Assembly (NCBI GenBank): GCA_947631905.1
Contig: CANRND010000007.1
Span: 1 to 64,000, forward strand
Reading direction: 5' to 3'
DNA from: an uncultured Clostridia bacterium
Lineage (GTDB): Bacteria; Bacillota; Clostridia; Christensenellales; Borkfalkiaceae
DNA length: 64,000 nt
Below, in pieces: positions 1-7,602 of the stretch. The position numbers and the translations under genes are program-made. The notes under the pieces are model-generated. The model did not search any database, was not told the DNA's origin, and worked only from the letters and a program-made list of their open reading frames with translations. The number at the start of each line of letters is the position of its first letter. Position 1 is the stretch's first letter.

Positions 1-10
1 AGGTTTAGTG

Positions 11-93
11 TGGTGCGGATGACAGGACTTGAACCTGCATGGTCTCCCACAGGAACCTGAAACCTGCGCGTCTGCCAATTTCGCCACATCCGC
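11..93 (-). tRNA. tRNA-Leu (CAG anticodon)
   Basis: The reverse strand folds as a class II tRNA. The 7-bp acceptor stem starts GCGGATG and closes with CATCCGC plus an encoded CCA. It has a D arm, an anticodon loop TTCAGGT (anticodon CAG), a long variable arm GGGAGACC and a T arm with the TTCAAGT loop. The long variable arm and CAG anticodon identify leucine. A consensus promoter lies just upstream. Its last 21 bases recur at 1362-1382 on the other strand. Confidence 0.96.
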
Positions 94-104
94 TTTTCCT
101 GCAA

Positions 105-133
105 ATTATAACACACCGCGCTCCCGCTGTCAA
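105..133 (-). promoter_or_regulatory. Sigma-A promoter of tRNA-Leu
   Basis: On the minus strand TTGACA (128-133) and TATAAT (105-110) are separated by exactly 17 bp. Both hexamers are perfect consensus, placing transcription start a few bases before the tRNA 5' end at 93. Confidence 0.9.
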
Positions 134-239
134 TCACTTTCCGCTTAAAATTTCGCTCCTTTTTTCCGCACCGTTCAACCCGTTCCTTATGCCTTCCCTC
201 GCATAGCGGAAAATTCCCTGATCGAGTGCCGCCCGCTAC

Positions 240-268
240 TTGCCTTTCCCTTGTTTTTATGGTATAAT
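240..268 (+). promoter_or_regulatory. Sigma-A promoter of the GNAT gene
   Basis: TTGCCT (240-245), a 17-bp spacer and TATAAT (263-268). Transcription should start near 275. This rules out the in-frame start at 251 and supports translation from the ATG at 302. Confidence 0.85.
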
Positions 269-301
269 TGTAGCGATAAACAGGAATTTAGCGAGAAGGA
301 T

Positions 302-883
302 ATGCAACACAAGGGAACGAAAATTCTTGAAACGGAGCGGCTGCTCCTTCGCAAGTGGAAGGAGAGCGACGCCGAGGTAGCGTTTGCACATTGGATGAAC
401 GACCCCGACGTCACGAAATATCTCACATGGACGCCGCACGGGGACATCGAAGTGACGCGGTCTCTTCTCAAAATGTGGGAACGGGAGAGCGGAGAACCTC
501 AGATTTACCATTGGGCCATCGTCTTAAAGGAAAGAAATATACTCATCGGGGACATTGCCGTTCTGCGCGCGGACGACTTTCAGGAACGCGGCACGATCGG
601 CTACTGTATGGGGAAAGCATGGTGGGGAAAGGGCATCATGACAGAGGCCCTTTCCGAAGTTCTGCGCTATTGCTTTGAGGAAGTGGGATTTTTCCGCATC
701 GACGGCGAGCATGCGGCGGAAAATATCGGCTCCTCCCGCGTCATGGAAAAGTGCGGACTTGTCTATGAGGGGACGCGCAGAAAGTTCTTCCGCTGTCCCA
801 CCACGGGCGAGCGGGTGGATATCGTAGAACGCGGCATTTTACGGGATGAGTATTTCAAGAACATCAGATCAATTTCAGTTTGA
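302..883 (+). CDS. GNAT family N-acetyltransferase (RimJ/RimL type)
   Basis: The 193-residue protein resembles the RimJ/RimL branch of the GNAT fold, which transfers an acetyl group from acetyl-CoA to an amine. Family marks: an N-terminal TERLLLRKW strand, a GTIGYCMGKAWWGKGIMTEA stretch matching the acetyl-CoA loop and helix, and NIGSSRVMEKCGLVYEGT near the C terminus. The ATG at 302 is preceded by AGAAGGAT and lies about 35 bases after the -10 box; an in-frame TTG at 251 lies inside the promoter and was rejected. The stop lies 11 bases before the next gene, so the two are probably co-transcribed. The substrate cannot be told from sequence. Confidence 0.92.
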   Translation: MQHKGTKILETERLLLRKWKESDAEVAFAHWMNDPDVTKYLTWTPHGDIEVTRSLLKMWERESGEPQIYHWAIVLKERNILIGDIAVLRADDFQERGTIGYCMGKAWWGKGIMTEALSEVLRYCFEEVGFFRIDGEHAAENIGSSRVMEKCGLVYEGTRRKFFRCPTTGERVDIVERGILRDEYFKNIRSISV

Positions 884-894
884 CGGAGAACTCG

Positions 895-1299
895 ATGAAC
901 AAAATAAAACAATTATTGATTGTTTTGACAATTTCCATTATACTTGCGGGATCGGCCGTTTTACTATACCTTCTCGACCCGACTTTTATCCCCGACGCAT
1001 ATCGAATTACGTCCATGGTAATTGTCGTTTCCTGGGCGTTTTTTATCATTCCATCCATCCTTTTTGGCGTGCAATCGGCAGTAAAATATTTCGGAGGCAG
1101 ATCCCCCGAGCGTGCTTTTATGGACGGGGTACGCATCGGCGTAATTGCGGGCTTCGGCGGAATCCTTGTAGCGAGCCTGCTCGTCTCCCCCATAACGGGA
1201 ATATTGTGGTATATAAATACCGTCAAAAAAATCGTCTTATCGAAAAAGAATAAAAATCAATCGGACAACTTGGATGAAAAAGATATTTTCGATCCTTAA
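895..1299 (+). CDS. Small integral membrane protein, unknown function
   Basis: A 134-residue hydrophobic protein. I see about three likely membrane segments: residues 7-27 (LLIVLTISIILAGSAVLLYL), about 41-62, and about 81-104, followed by a lysine- and aspartate-rich tail. The ATG at 895 has GGAGAA seven bases upstream, which decides the start; an earlier TTG at 880 lacks a site. It follows the acetyltransferase in a probable two-gene operon. I do not recognise the family. It could be a small permease-like or stress membrane protein. Confidence 0.65.
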   Translation: MNKIKQLLIVLTISIILAGSAVLLYLLDPTFIPDAYRITSMVIVVSWAFFIIPSILFGVQSAVKYFGGRSPERAFMDGVRIGVIAGFGGILVASLLVSPITGILWYINTVKKIVLSKKNKNQSDNLDEKDIFDP

Positions 1300-1361
1300 A
1301 AGAACTCAAATTTAGCGGGAAACAACGGAATTTGGCCTGAATAAAAATTGATAAAAGGCCG

Positions 1362-1382
1362 CAAGTCCTGTCATCCGCACCA
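1362..1382 (+). repeat. Stray 21-nt copy of the tRNA-Leu 3' end
   Basis: The 21 bases ending ...CATCCGCACCA are identical to the 3' end of the tRNA-Leu at 11-93, including CCA, but on the opposite strand and without the rest of a tRNA. Integrative elements leave such fragments as attachment-site remnants. Here the copy is inverted relative to the tRNA, so it is not a simple attL/attR pair with it. It sits at the edge of the AT-rich AIPR insert. Confidence 0.8.
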
Positions 1383-1419
1383 TGGAAACGGGAGAGGATA
1401 TCCTCTCCCGTTTCCATGG
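1380..1419. terminator. 40-bp perfect palindrome, probable bidirectional terminator
   Basis: Each 20-base arm is an exact reverse complement: CCATGGAAACGGGAGAGGAT mirrored. TTTT follows on the plus strand. It overlaps the CCA of the tRNA fragment and lies between the convergent membrane-protein gene and the AIPR gene. It could also be a recombination or protein-binding site. Confidence 0.7.
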
Positions 1420-1457
1420 TTTTACGAAGTAAATCGATAAAAATAGAACTGTAAGAA

Positions 1458-3230
1458 CTAAAATAAACCCTTGAACGATTCAGCAACGATGTCCCTATAG
1501 CGGTCTAATATTTCATATTTTACAACTTGCTTGATCATTTTATTATAGTCGATGTTGTATGTTTTAAAATATTCGGTCGCGTATGCTTGTGTAACTGCTT
1601 GGTATAACTTTATAATATACTTTATTTTTTCCTGCGTTGCCAATTCGCTTAATATAAGTTTATGAGTCCTTTCTTTACACTCGTAGCGAGCAAAACAGTC
1701 AATTAAGTAATACGGAATAGGAACTCGACCATCACCCTTTACTTCTTCTGCTTTCTTATACAGCATAAACAAATCTAACAATGTATCTATTGAATTTGTT
1801 TCTTTAATAAAATTGATAGCCGTCTTATATTCAGTAGAATCAAATTTTAACATGTTTCGTTTCTTTACATAAGCAGTATATCCACCCGACACAAAAGCAT
1901 TAATTACTTGTAATAATTTTTCCAAAGGAATAAAGGCGTCCGATGCTTTTTTGGTCTCTGCGAGTTTAAATCTTTCTAATCTTTCTGAATTTCTTTCCCG
2001 CAATTTAGTAACAACTTTATATTTCTCTGAAAATGTATTTTTATCGCTTTGTTTGATTAAAAGCAAAAATCCTTTGTCTTCAAATTCTTTTTGTAACCTT
2101 ACAAATATTGCCGTATTAGAAACAAAAGTTTTTTCATCAATAGAATTTTGCGAATTATTGTATTTAACAATATTCTTATAAAGAAGTGCCTGCGTTGTAT
2201 CTGTTCTGTTTATTTCTAAAACTTTTAGCATTACAAAAACATCTTCAAATTGGGCGTCCAATTCATTTGGATTTACATTTTTCAAGACTTGATAAATAGA
2301 GTTAACAGTTTGGCAACCATTAACAATTTGTGGATTGATTATTTCATACCTAATTTGTAAATTCGATGCACTCGGGTTGTGTGAAGACTTTTTTATGCTA
2401 TCACAAATTAAAGTTATGCCGTTATTGTAAAAGAAAAAGTTTTTTCTATCATTCGTATCCAATAAGGTATTATAAATATTTTTATTTACTCCAGTGTTTC
2501 CGAGATATTCACGAATATTTTCATCAAACAATGGGTACCCCTCGTTTAACGCCTTTTGGTATACTTTAAAGATAGTTACAACTGGAGCAGAAATATATTT
2601 TGCATCAATTACGTTCTTTAATCGATAATCCTTATTGTTGATATTTAGTACTGTGCCGCCATTAACACTGTCAATGTATGCTGTTAAGGTCTTCTTGTTT
2701 TTCTTTGGCTCTCCATAATATTTCTCTGCAATATCATCTAAGTAATATATAGTTGCTATATATTTAGGGTGGCTAAGATTAAACGCTTTTACATAATCAT
2801 TAGCGGCTTGGCAAATATCATTGTTCGTCACATAGATTTGAAGATGAAGCTGAAATTCGGGATCATCTTTATATTTCGTAAAAGCGTTTTGCAACTCAGA
2901 TGATTTAGTATAAGTACCATTTTCCAAGGCAGCTGTTACTCTTTCTAAAAAGTCATGTTCCACATAAGATGCGCTCAGTTTAGATGAATCAAAATATTTA
3001 TTTTGTATAACATAAATATCTTTTGTATCTTCGTAAATTTCATAAACATCTACGCCCAAATCTTTATAATCGACTATTTTACTTTCTATTAGTTCTTCTT
3101 CCTCAAAAAAAAGTTTATCGAGTACCCAATAATTAAATGCCCACTCTGGTTTCACTATATTCGGAATAAAATGGAAGTTTTCTTGATAAAACTTAATGTC
3201 ACTGTCTATTTGGTCTTTAAATGTTGTCAT
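1458..3230 (-). CDS. AIPR family abortive phage-infection resistance protein
   Basis: The 590-residue protein carries the AIPR core (Pfam AIPR), with REYLGNTG, KNFFFYNNGITLICD and INPQIVNGCQTVNS at about residues 262-330. The N terminus looks like a PD-(D/E)XK Mrr-type nuclease: D61 in LGVDVYEI followed by Q76-N-K78 (IQNKYF), the Gln variant of the E-x-K motif. AIPR proteins act in phage defence, alone or beside restriction systems; here the gene is alone. Base composition is markedly AT-rich and codons differ from neighbours, so it was probably acquired. The ATG has AGGAGGG upstream and its own promoter. AIPR assignment is strong; the nuclease reading is inferred. Confidence 0.9.
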   Translation of the reverse strand: MTTFKDQIDSDIKFYQENFHFIPNIVKPEWAFNYWVLDKLFFEEEELIESKIVDYKDLGVDVYEIYEDTKDIYVIQNKYFDSSKLSASYVEHDFLERVTAALENGTYTKSSELQNAFTKYKDDPEFQLHLQIYVTNNDICQAANDYVKAFNLSHPKYIATIYYLDDIAEKYYGEPKKNKKTLTAYIDSVNGGTVLNINNKDYRLKNVIDAKYISAPVVTIFKVYQKALNEGYPLFDENIREYLGNTGVNKNIYNTLLDTNDRKNFFFYNNGITLICDSIKKSSHNPSASNLQIRYEIINPQIVNGCQTVNSIYQVLKNVNPNELDAQFEDVFVMLKVLEINRTDTTQALLYKNIVKYNNSQNSIDEKTFVSNTAIFVRLQKEFEDKGFLLLIKQSDKNTFSEKYKVVTKLRERNSERLERFKLAETKKASDAFIPLEKLLQVINAFVSGGYTAYVKKRNMLKFDSTEYKTAINFIKETNSIDTLLDLFMLYKKAEEVKGDGRVPIPYYLIDCFARYECKERTHKLILSELATQEKIKYIIKLYQAVTQAYATEYFKTYNIDYNKMIKQVVKYEILDRYRDIVAESFKGLF

Positions 3231-3252
3231 AATACCCTCCTTTTATGTGATG

Positions 3253-3281
3253 ATTATATCAATTTTTGTCTAAAAATGCAA
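3253..3281 (-). promoter_or_regulatory. Sigma-A promoter of the AIPR gene
   Basis: On the minus strand TTGCAT (3276-3281), 17 bp, TATAAT (3253-3258). The short leader carries AGGAGGG before the ATG at 3230. Confidence 0.85.
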
Positions 3282-3346
3282 GCAATCTAATTAAAAAATT
3301 ACAAATCCTATAACAACCGTGGCTTCTGCGTTCCTCTTGCCCGTTC

Positions 3347-3375
3347 TTGACATCCCACCGCTTTCGTGCTATAAT
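3347..3375 (+). promoter_or_regulatory. Consensus sigma-A promoter of rarA
   Basis: TTGACA (3347-3352), 17 bp, TATAAT (3370-3375): a perfect consensus. The TTG of the -35 box is also an in-frame start for rarA but cannot be used, because transcription begins near 3382. Confidence 0.92.
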
Positions 3376-3409
3376 AAGAGCAATCATTCGGATAACAGGC
3401 AAAAACAAT

Positions 3410-4726
3410 ATGATCGAACAGGGAACGCTTTTTGACAGGCCGCAATCGGAACCGCTGGCGGCGCGGCTAAGGCCGCAGACGCTCGAAGAATTTTACGGCC
3501 AAAAACATCTCCTCGGCGAGGGAAAAGTACTGCGCAGGCTCATCGAAAACGACCAGATCGGCTCCATGATCTTTTGGGGGCCGCCCGGGGTGGGAAAGAC
3601 GACGCTCGCGCGCATCATCGCCAACCGTACAAAGGCGAAATTTATCGACTTTTCCGCCGTGACGAGCGGGATCAAGGAGATCAAGCAAGTGATGGAGCAG
3701 GCGGAGAAAAACCGCCGTTTCGGGGAAAAGACCATCCTCTTCATCGACGAGATCCACCGCTTCAACAAGGCCCAGCAGGACGCCTTTTTGCCCTTTGTGG
3801 AGAAAGGGAGCATCATTCTCATCGGCGCGACCACCGAAAACCCCTCCTTTGAAGTGAACGGCGCGCTTCTTTCCCGTTGCAAAGTTTTTGTATTGCAGGC
3901 GCTCAAAACGGAGGAACTTACCGAACTTTTGCGCAGGGCGATCAACGACGAGCGCGGCTTCGGCAGGCAGAAAGTGGAAATTTCGGACGATCTGCTCGAA
4001 ACGATTGCAAATTTTGCGAACGGAGACGCGAGAAGCGCCCTCTCCACCCTCGAAATGGCGGTTCTGAACGGGGAACTCAACGGGGATACGACCGTCGTCA
4101 CCCGGGAGACGATCGAGCAATGCACCTCGAAAAAGTCTCTTCTCTACGATAAATCGGGCGAGGAACACTACAACCTTATCTCGGCGCTGCATAAGTCCAT
4201 GCGCAACTCCGACCCCGACGCCGCCGTCTATTGGCTTGCCCGCATGCTGGAAGCGGGAGAAGATCCCCTCTACATTGCAAGGCGGGTGACGCGGTTTGCG
4301 AGCGAGGATGTGGGCCTTGCCGACCCGCGCGCGCTTGAAATTTCCATTGCCGCCTATCAGGCCTGCCACTTTATCGGCATGCCCGAATGCTCCGTCCACC
4401 TCACCGAGGCGGTCGTCTATCTGTCGATGGCGCCCAAATCCAACGCGCTCGACGTTGCCTACGCTTTGGCAAAGAAAGACGCGCTGAACATGCTCGCCGA
4501 ACCCGTTCCCCTCGTCATCCGCAACGCGCCCACAAAGCTCATGAAAGAACTCGACTACGGCAAGGGATACCAATACGCCCACGACTACGAGGACAAGCTG
4601 ACGAACATGCAATGCCTGCCCGACAGCCTTGCGGGAAAGGAATATTACTTCCCCACCGAAGAGGGCATCGAGAGCAGGATCAAGGCCCGCCTTGCGGAGA
4701 TCAAGGAATGGAAAAAACAGCACTGA
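3410..4726 (+). CDS. rarA: Replication-associated recombination protein A (RarA/MgsA AAA+ ATPase)
   Basis: A 438-residue clamp-loader-like AAA+ ATPase acting at stalled replication forks. The Walker A motif WGPPGVGKTT, Walker B LFIDEIHRF and sensor region GATTENPSF are all present, followed by the C-terminal helical tetramerisation domain (RRVTRFASEDVGLADP, then YGKGYQYAHD). Length matches the family. The N terminus TLFDRP resembles other RarA starts. The ATG at 3410 is chosen because the promoter excludes any earlier codon; the ribosome site is weak. It stands alone on its strand beside the AT-rich insert, so the insert boundary lies in the 3300-3340 region. Confidence 0.96.
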   Translation: MIEQGTLFDRPQSEPLAARLRPQTLEEFYGQKHLLGEGKVLRRLIENDQIGSMIFWGPPGVGKTTLARIIANRTKAKFIDFSAVTSGIKEIKQVMEQAEKNRRFGEKTILFIDEIHRFNKAQQDAFLPFVEKGSIILIGATTENPSFEVNGALLSRCKVFVLQALKTEELTELLRRAINDERGFGRQKVEISDDLLETIANFANGDARSALSTLEMAVLNGELNGDTTVVTRETIEQCTSKKSLLYDKSGEEHYNLISALHKSMRNSDPDAAVYWLARMLEAGEDPLYIARRVTRFASEDVGLADPRALEISIAAYQACHFIGMPECSVHLTEAVVYLSMAPKSNALDVAYALAKKDALNMLAEPVPLVIRNAPTKLMKELDYGKGYQYAHDYEDKLTNMQCLPDSLAGKEYYFPTEEGIESRIKARLAEIKEWKKQH

Positions 4727-4853
4727 CCTTTGTGAAAACAGGGAAAATGGATTAAAAAGACGCTCCTAAGCGGAAAATCGGGAGGAATGAACGGACGAGT
4801 AACCGCGCGCCTTTTTTACGAAACCATTTAGAAAAATTTACCGAGGAAAAACG

Positions 4854-5957
4854 ATGATATTGAACATTTCCGACCCTAATTTCAAAAATATCTTTCAGGA
4901 CGAGAGCCTGCTTCTGCCCATCCGTTGGAGCGGCGAAGATTTTTTAACACATTTGGACAATTTGTTCAACACTTACTTCTCTGCCGTGAAAGAGGAATAT
5001 TCCCGCGTATTTCCTCCATATGACGCGGCCGCGGTCCTCAGAAAGATCAGAAAGATCTGCAATTCCGTCAAGCGGGCGGTGAAACATTATTTGGACGGCT
5101 TTCCCGCAACAGCTTATAAAACTTTGAGCAAATTGATGCCTTCTTTACAGGAAACGCCCTTAAAAGTGTACAAAAAAAGCTGTACGGAATTATGGACGGG
5201 CAGAACGCCCAACCTCTTCCGCGTGAGCCGCGTAGACCGGTATACCCCCTACGGCAGAACGAGGATCTTTCATACCCCCTACAATCTCCGCTCCAAAGTT
5301 TCGTCCTGCCGTTACAGCATTGCGGGCTTTCCAAGCCTCTATCTCGGGACCTCGCTGGCGCTGTGTTGCGAAGAAATACAGTACATCCCGCCGCACGGAT
5401 TTGCCATCGCTTCGAGATTTGAATTTGAACGGAACTTTGAACGCAACCACACGGAGATCGATGTGATCGAGCTGGCGATCAAACCGCAGGACTTTTTTGA
5501 AGGACGGGAGACGGATGGCTTCCACGGACGGATATTTGACGAGATAAACCTCCGCTCCCCGGAGGTAAGAAAAGCATACCTCCTTTGGTATCCGCTGATC
5601 GCGGCAAGTTCGTTTATCAGAGCGGACAAGAGCGATCCGTTCGCGCCCGAATACATCGTTCCCCAGCTGTTGATGCAATGGGTAAGGAACGAAATGGCGG
5701 ACTGTCAACAGTACGGGTATAACAGACTGATCGGCATAAGATACTTTTCCTGCGCCTCGGTGCGGGCTTCCGATCTTGGGTTTAATTACGTATTTCCCGT
5801 AAGCGGAAAGGCCATGCCCTCTCTGCCCTACTGTCCCGTGCTTGCGGAGTCTTTCAAGGTAACGGTCCCGCAATTTATCAACGATTATTCCGATTTGGAT
5901 CTCTGCGAATACGCGCTCAAATGCGACCGCGACCTAAAATTTATTCACGAAGTTTGA
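4854..5957 (+). CDS. RES domain-containing protein
   Basis: A 367-residue protein whose middle matches the RES domain: LFRVSR at about residue 121, then RYSIAGFPSLYLGTSLALCCEE around 153-172, keeping the Arg, Tyr and Glu positions of the family. RES proteins related to ADP-ribosyltransferases can break down NAD+ as toxins, normally beside an Xre-type antitoxin. No such partner is next to this gene, and it has about 115 extra N-terminal residues without a recognisable motif. The ATG follows GAGG within a short AT-rich leader. The 3' end overlaps the convergent ASCH gene by 17 bp. A toxin role is inferred. Confidence 0.75.
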   Translation: MILNISDPNFKNIFQDESLLLPIRWSGEDFLTHLDNLFNTYFSAVKEEYSRVFPPYDAAAVLRKIRKICNSVKRAVKHYLDGFPATAYKTLSKLMPSLQETPLKVYKKSCTELWTGRTPNLFRVSRVDRYTPYGRTRIFHTPYNLRSKVSSCRYSIAGFPSLYLGTSLALCCEEIQYIPPHGFAIASRFEFERNFERNHTEIDVIELAIKPQDFFEGRETDGFHGRIFDEINLRSPEVRKAYLLWYPLIAASSFIRADKSDPFAPEYIVPQLLMQWVRNEMADCQQYGYNRLIGIRYFSCASVRASDLGFNYVFPVSGKAMPSLPYCPVLAESFKVTVPQFINDYSDLDLCEYALKCDRDLKFIHEV

Positions 5958-6303
5958 CGGGCGGTAAAAGCTCTATGCGGATGCCCACGGCCCCGTACTT
6001 TGCCTGTTCGGCGGGAGAATAATACGCGTCCATGTCTTTGGGAGAAGCCGATAAAACCGTCTGTTCGGTATAACCGCATTCCAAAAGCGGCAATGCGGCA
6101 TAAAGTTCCGCAAAGTCCGAAAAAACGTCTATGCCCACAACGCGCGCCCGCAACTGCGCGCCGCCGACGGTTTCGGTAAAAAGAATTTCGTCGCCTGTTT
6201 TGATTTTTCGGCGTTTCTCGTCGTAAAGGCGCAGTTCGATCTTCTTCTGCCCGCTCCGCATCATCGCAAAGGGAGCGGGAGCAAGTTTCATGCAATGTTG
6301 CAT
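5941..6303 (-). CDS. ASCH (PUA-like) domain protein
   Basis: A 120-residue protein of ASCH/PUA-like type: MKLAPAPFAMMRSGQKKIELRLYDEKR at the start contains the family's G-x-K-x-x-E-x-R-xx-D signature, followed by KTGDEILFTE. ASCH domains are thought to bind RNA or act on modified nucleosides. It begins 22 bases after the histidine phosphatase gene with GAGGGGAGAG as ribosome site, so it is the last gene of the minus-strand run. Its 3' end overlaps the convergent RES gene. Confidence 0.8.
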   Translation of the reverse strand: MQHCMKLAPAPFAMMRSGQKKIELRLYDEKRRKIKTGDEILFTETVGGAQLRARVVGIDVFSDFAELYAALPLLECGYTEQTVLSASPKDMDAYYSPAEQAKYGAVGIRIELLPPVKLRE

Positions 6304-6324
6304 TCTCTCCCCTCTTCTTCTGTT

Positions 6325-6855
6325 TTATAATTCGTATTCTTCGACCGCGCCGTTGGGCTGGGAATAGGCGAAGAACTCCTCGTCCGTCATCTGTACAAAA
6401 AAACTGCGGATGATCCTGCAAACGCTCCCGTGGGAGACGAGGAAAATCCTTTTCCCCGCATAATTTTCTTTCAAATCATCGAGAAAGGCATACACGCGCG
6501 CCGCGACTTGCAGATTGGATTCGCCGCGCGGATATTTGAGCGCAAAGCTGTAACGGAAGACCTTTCCCGCGGGGGCCTCCACGTCCGTTCCCTCGAACGC
6601 GCCGAAGTTCCGCTCTTTCAAGCGATCGTCGAAGAGAACGGGGATATTCCGTTCCCGCGCGACCGCCTCCGCCGTCTGCCTCGCCCGAAGAAGAGGCGAA
6701 GAGAACAGAAGATCGATGCCGTACCCTTTCGTCTCTTTTTGAAGCCGCTTTGCTTCCTCTTGCCCGCGTGCCGAGAGCGGGACGTCGCTCTCCCCGCAAT
6801 AGATCTTTTTTTCGCTGCATTCCGTGCTGCAATGCCGCGCAACGTAAAGTTTCAT
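6325..6855 (-). CDS. Histidine phosphatase family protein (phosphoglycerate-mutase-like)
   Basis: A 176-residue phosphatase with the phospho-accepting histidine near the start (LYVARHCSTE, a variant of the RHGxT motif, with Cys for Gly), SSPLLRARQTAEA, ERNFGAFEG and LVSHGSVCR carrying the second catalytic histidine. Such enzymes dephosphorylate small metabolites such as alpha-ribazole phosphate or phosphoglycerate. The ATG at 6855 is chosen for its GAGGAGAG site; an upstream in-frame start at 6888 lies inside a GC-rich palindrome. The substrate is unknown; there are no cobalamin genes nearby. Confidence 0.88.
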   Translation of the reverse strand: MKLYVARHCSTECSEKKIYCGESDVPLSARGQEEAKRLQKETKGYGIDLLFSSPLLRARQTAEAVARERNIPVLFDDRLKERNFGAFEGTDVEAPAGKVFRYSFALKYPRGESNLQVAARVYAFLDDLKENYAGKRIFLVSHGSVCRIIRSFFVQMTDEEFFAYSQPNGAVEEYEL

Positions 6856-6871
6856 TCTCTCCTCTGTTACC

Positions 6872-6907
6872 GCCGCGCCCGCGGGCAAATTTGCCCGCGG
6901 GCGCGGC
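6872..6907. terminator. 36-bp perfect GC palindrome with AAATTT centre
   Basis: The arms GCCGCGCCCGCGGGCAAA and their exact complement meet at AAATTT. It lies just after the peptidase E stop and before the phosphatase start (both minus strand). No T-run follows. The GGCAAATTTGCC core recurs in other hairpins of this window. Confidence 0.6.
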
Positions 6908-6915
6908 AGTCATTC

Positions 6916-7602
6916 TTAAAATTCTTTTTTTACGACCCTTTCGCCGTCCGTTCCGTCCAGAAGCCAGACTTTGCCGCCGCCCGAGACCGATTTTTGCGGC
7001 TCGCCGTCTACAAATTCGACCGCCGCATCGTTCTCCAAACCCCATGCGCGGAGTTTGTTTTTCCGCACGATCGGATCGAACTCCGCCGCCCGCTCGTTGT
7101 AGTGCGGGCAGACCGTCCCTTTCAGCCAGCCGAGGCCCTTATACATGGCGTATTCCCCCTCGACGACCGAATCGGAGTACATCTCGTCGAACCAGCAGAT
7201 CGCCCCCGCCGAAAGCCCCGCGATCAAAACGCCGCGGTCGTAGGCCTCCCCGATAAGCGGAAGAAGCCCGCTTTGTTTCCAATGTTCGAGCATGAACACG
7301 GTGTTGCCGCCGCCGATGTAGAGAAAGTCCGCTTTCTCAAACTTCCCCCTCATCTTTTCCATGTCCCACTCCCTGTTTACGGTGAGCGCGACGTCCGTCT
7401 TTAACCCGTAAATGCCCGTATATACCTTATGAAAGGTGTTGTAGTAGGGCATGCAGTCGTGGCTCGCGGTGGGCAGGAACAGCCCGCAGGCGCGCCGCTC
7501 ACCCGCCGCCTTTTTTGCTTCGGCGGCGATGTATTCGTCGATTTTTAGCGTTTCCCTGTTTTTGAGTTCTCCCCCGCCGATGGCAAGGATCCGCCTATTC
7601 AT
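6916..7602 (-). CDS. Peptidase E-like (family S51) protein
   Basis: A 228-residue member of the S51/class I glutamine-amidotransferase-like fold: ILAIGGGEL at the N terminus, FLYIGGGNT, and the nucleophile elbow IAGLSAGAICWF with the catalytic serine at about residue 124, then VCPHYNER with the probable catalytic histidine. Peptidase E cleaves Asp-X dipeptides; cyanophycinase relatives share the motif but are longer. The ATG overlaps the end of the PII gene and has GAGGAA upstream. Confidence 0.88.
   Translation of the reverse strand: MNRRILAIGGGELKNRETLKIDEYIAAEAKKAAGERRACGLFLPTASHDCMPYYNTFHKVYTGIYGLKTDVALTVNREWDMEKMRGKFEKADFLYIGGGNTVFMLEHWKQSGLLPLIGEAYDRGVLIAGLSAGAICWFDEMYSDSVVEGEYAMYKGLGWLKGTVCPHYNERAAEFDPIVRKNKLRAWGLENDAAVEFVDGEPQKSVSGGGKVWLLDGTDGERVVKKEF

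Noticed and set aside
1420..3340. Prophage or integrative element around the AIPR gene
   Set aside because: No integrase, structural or replication gene; only the single AIPR gene and an inverted tRNA fragment.
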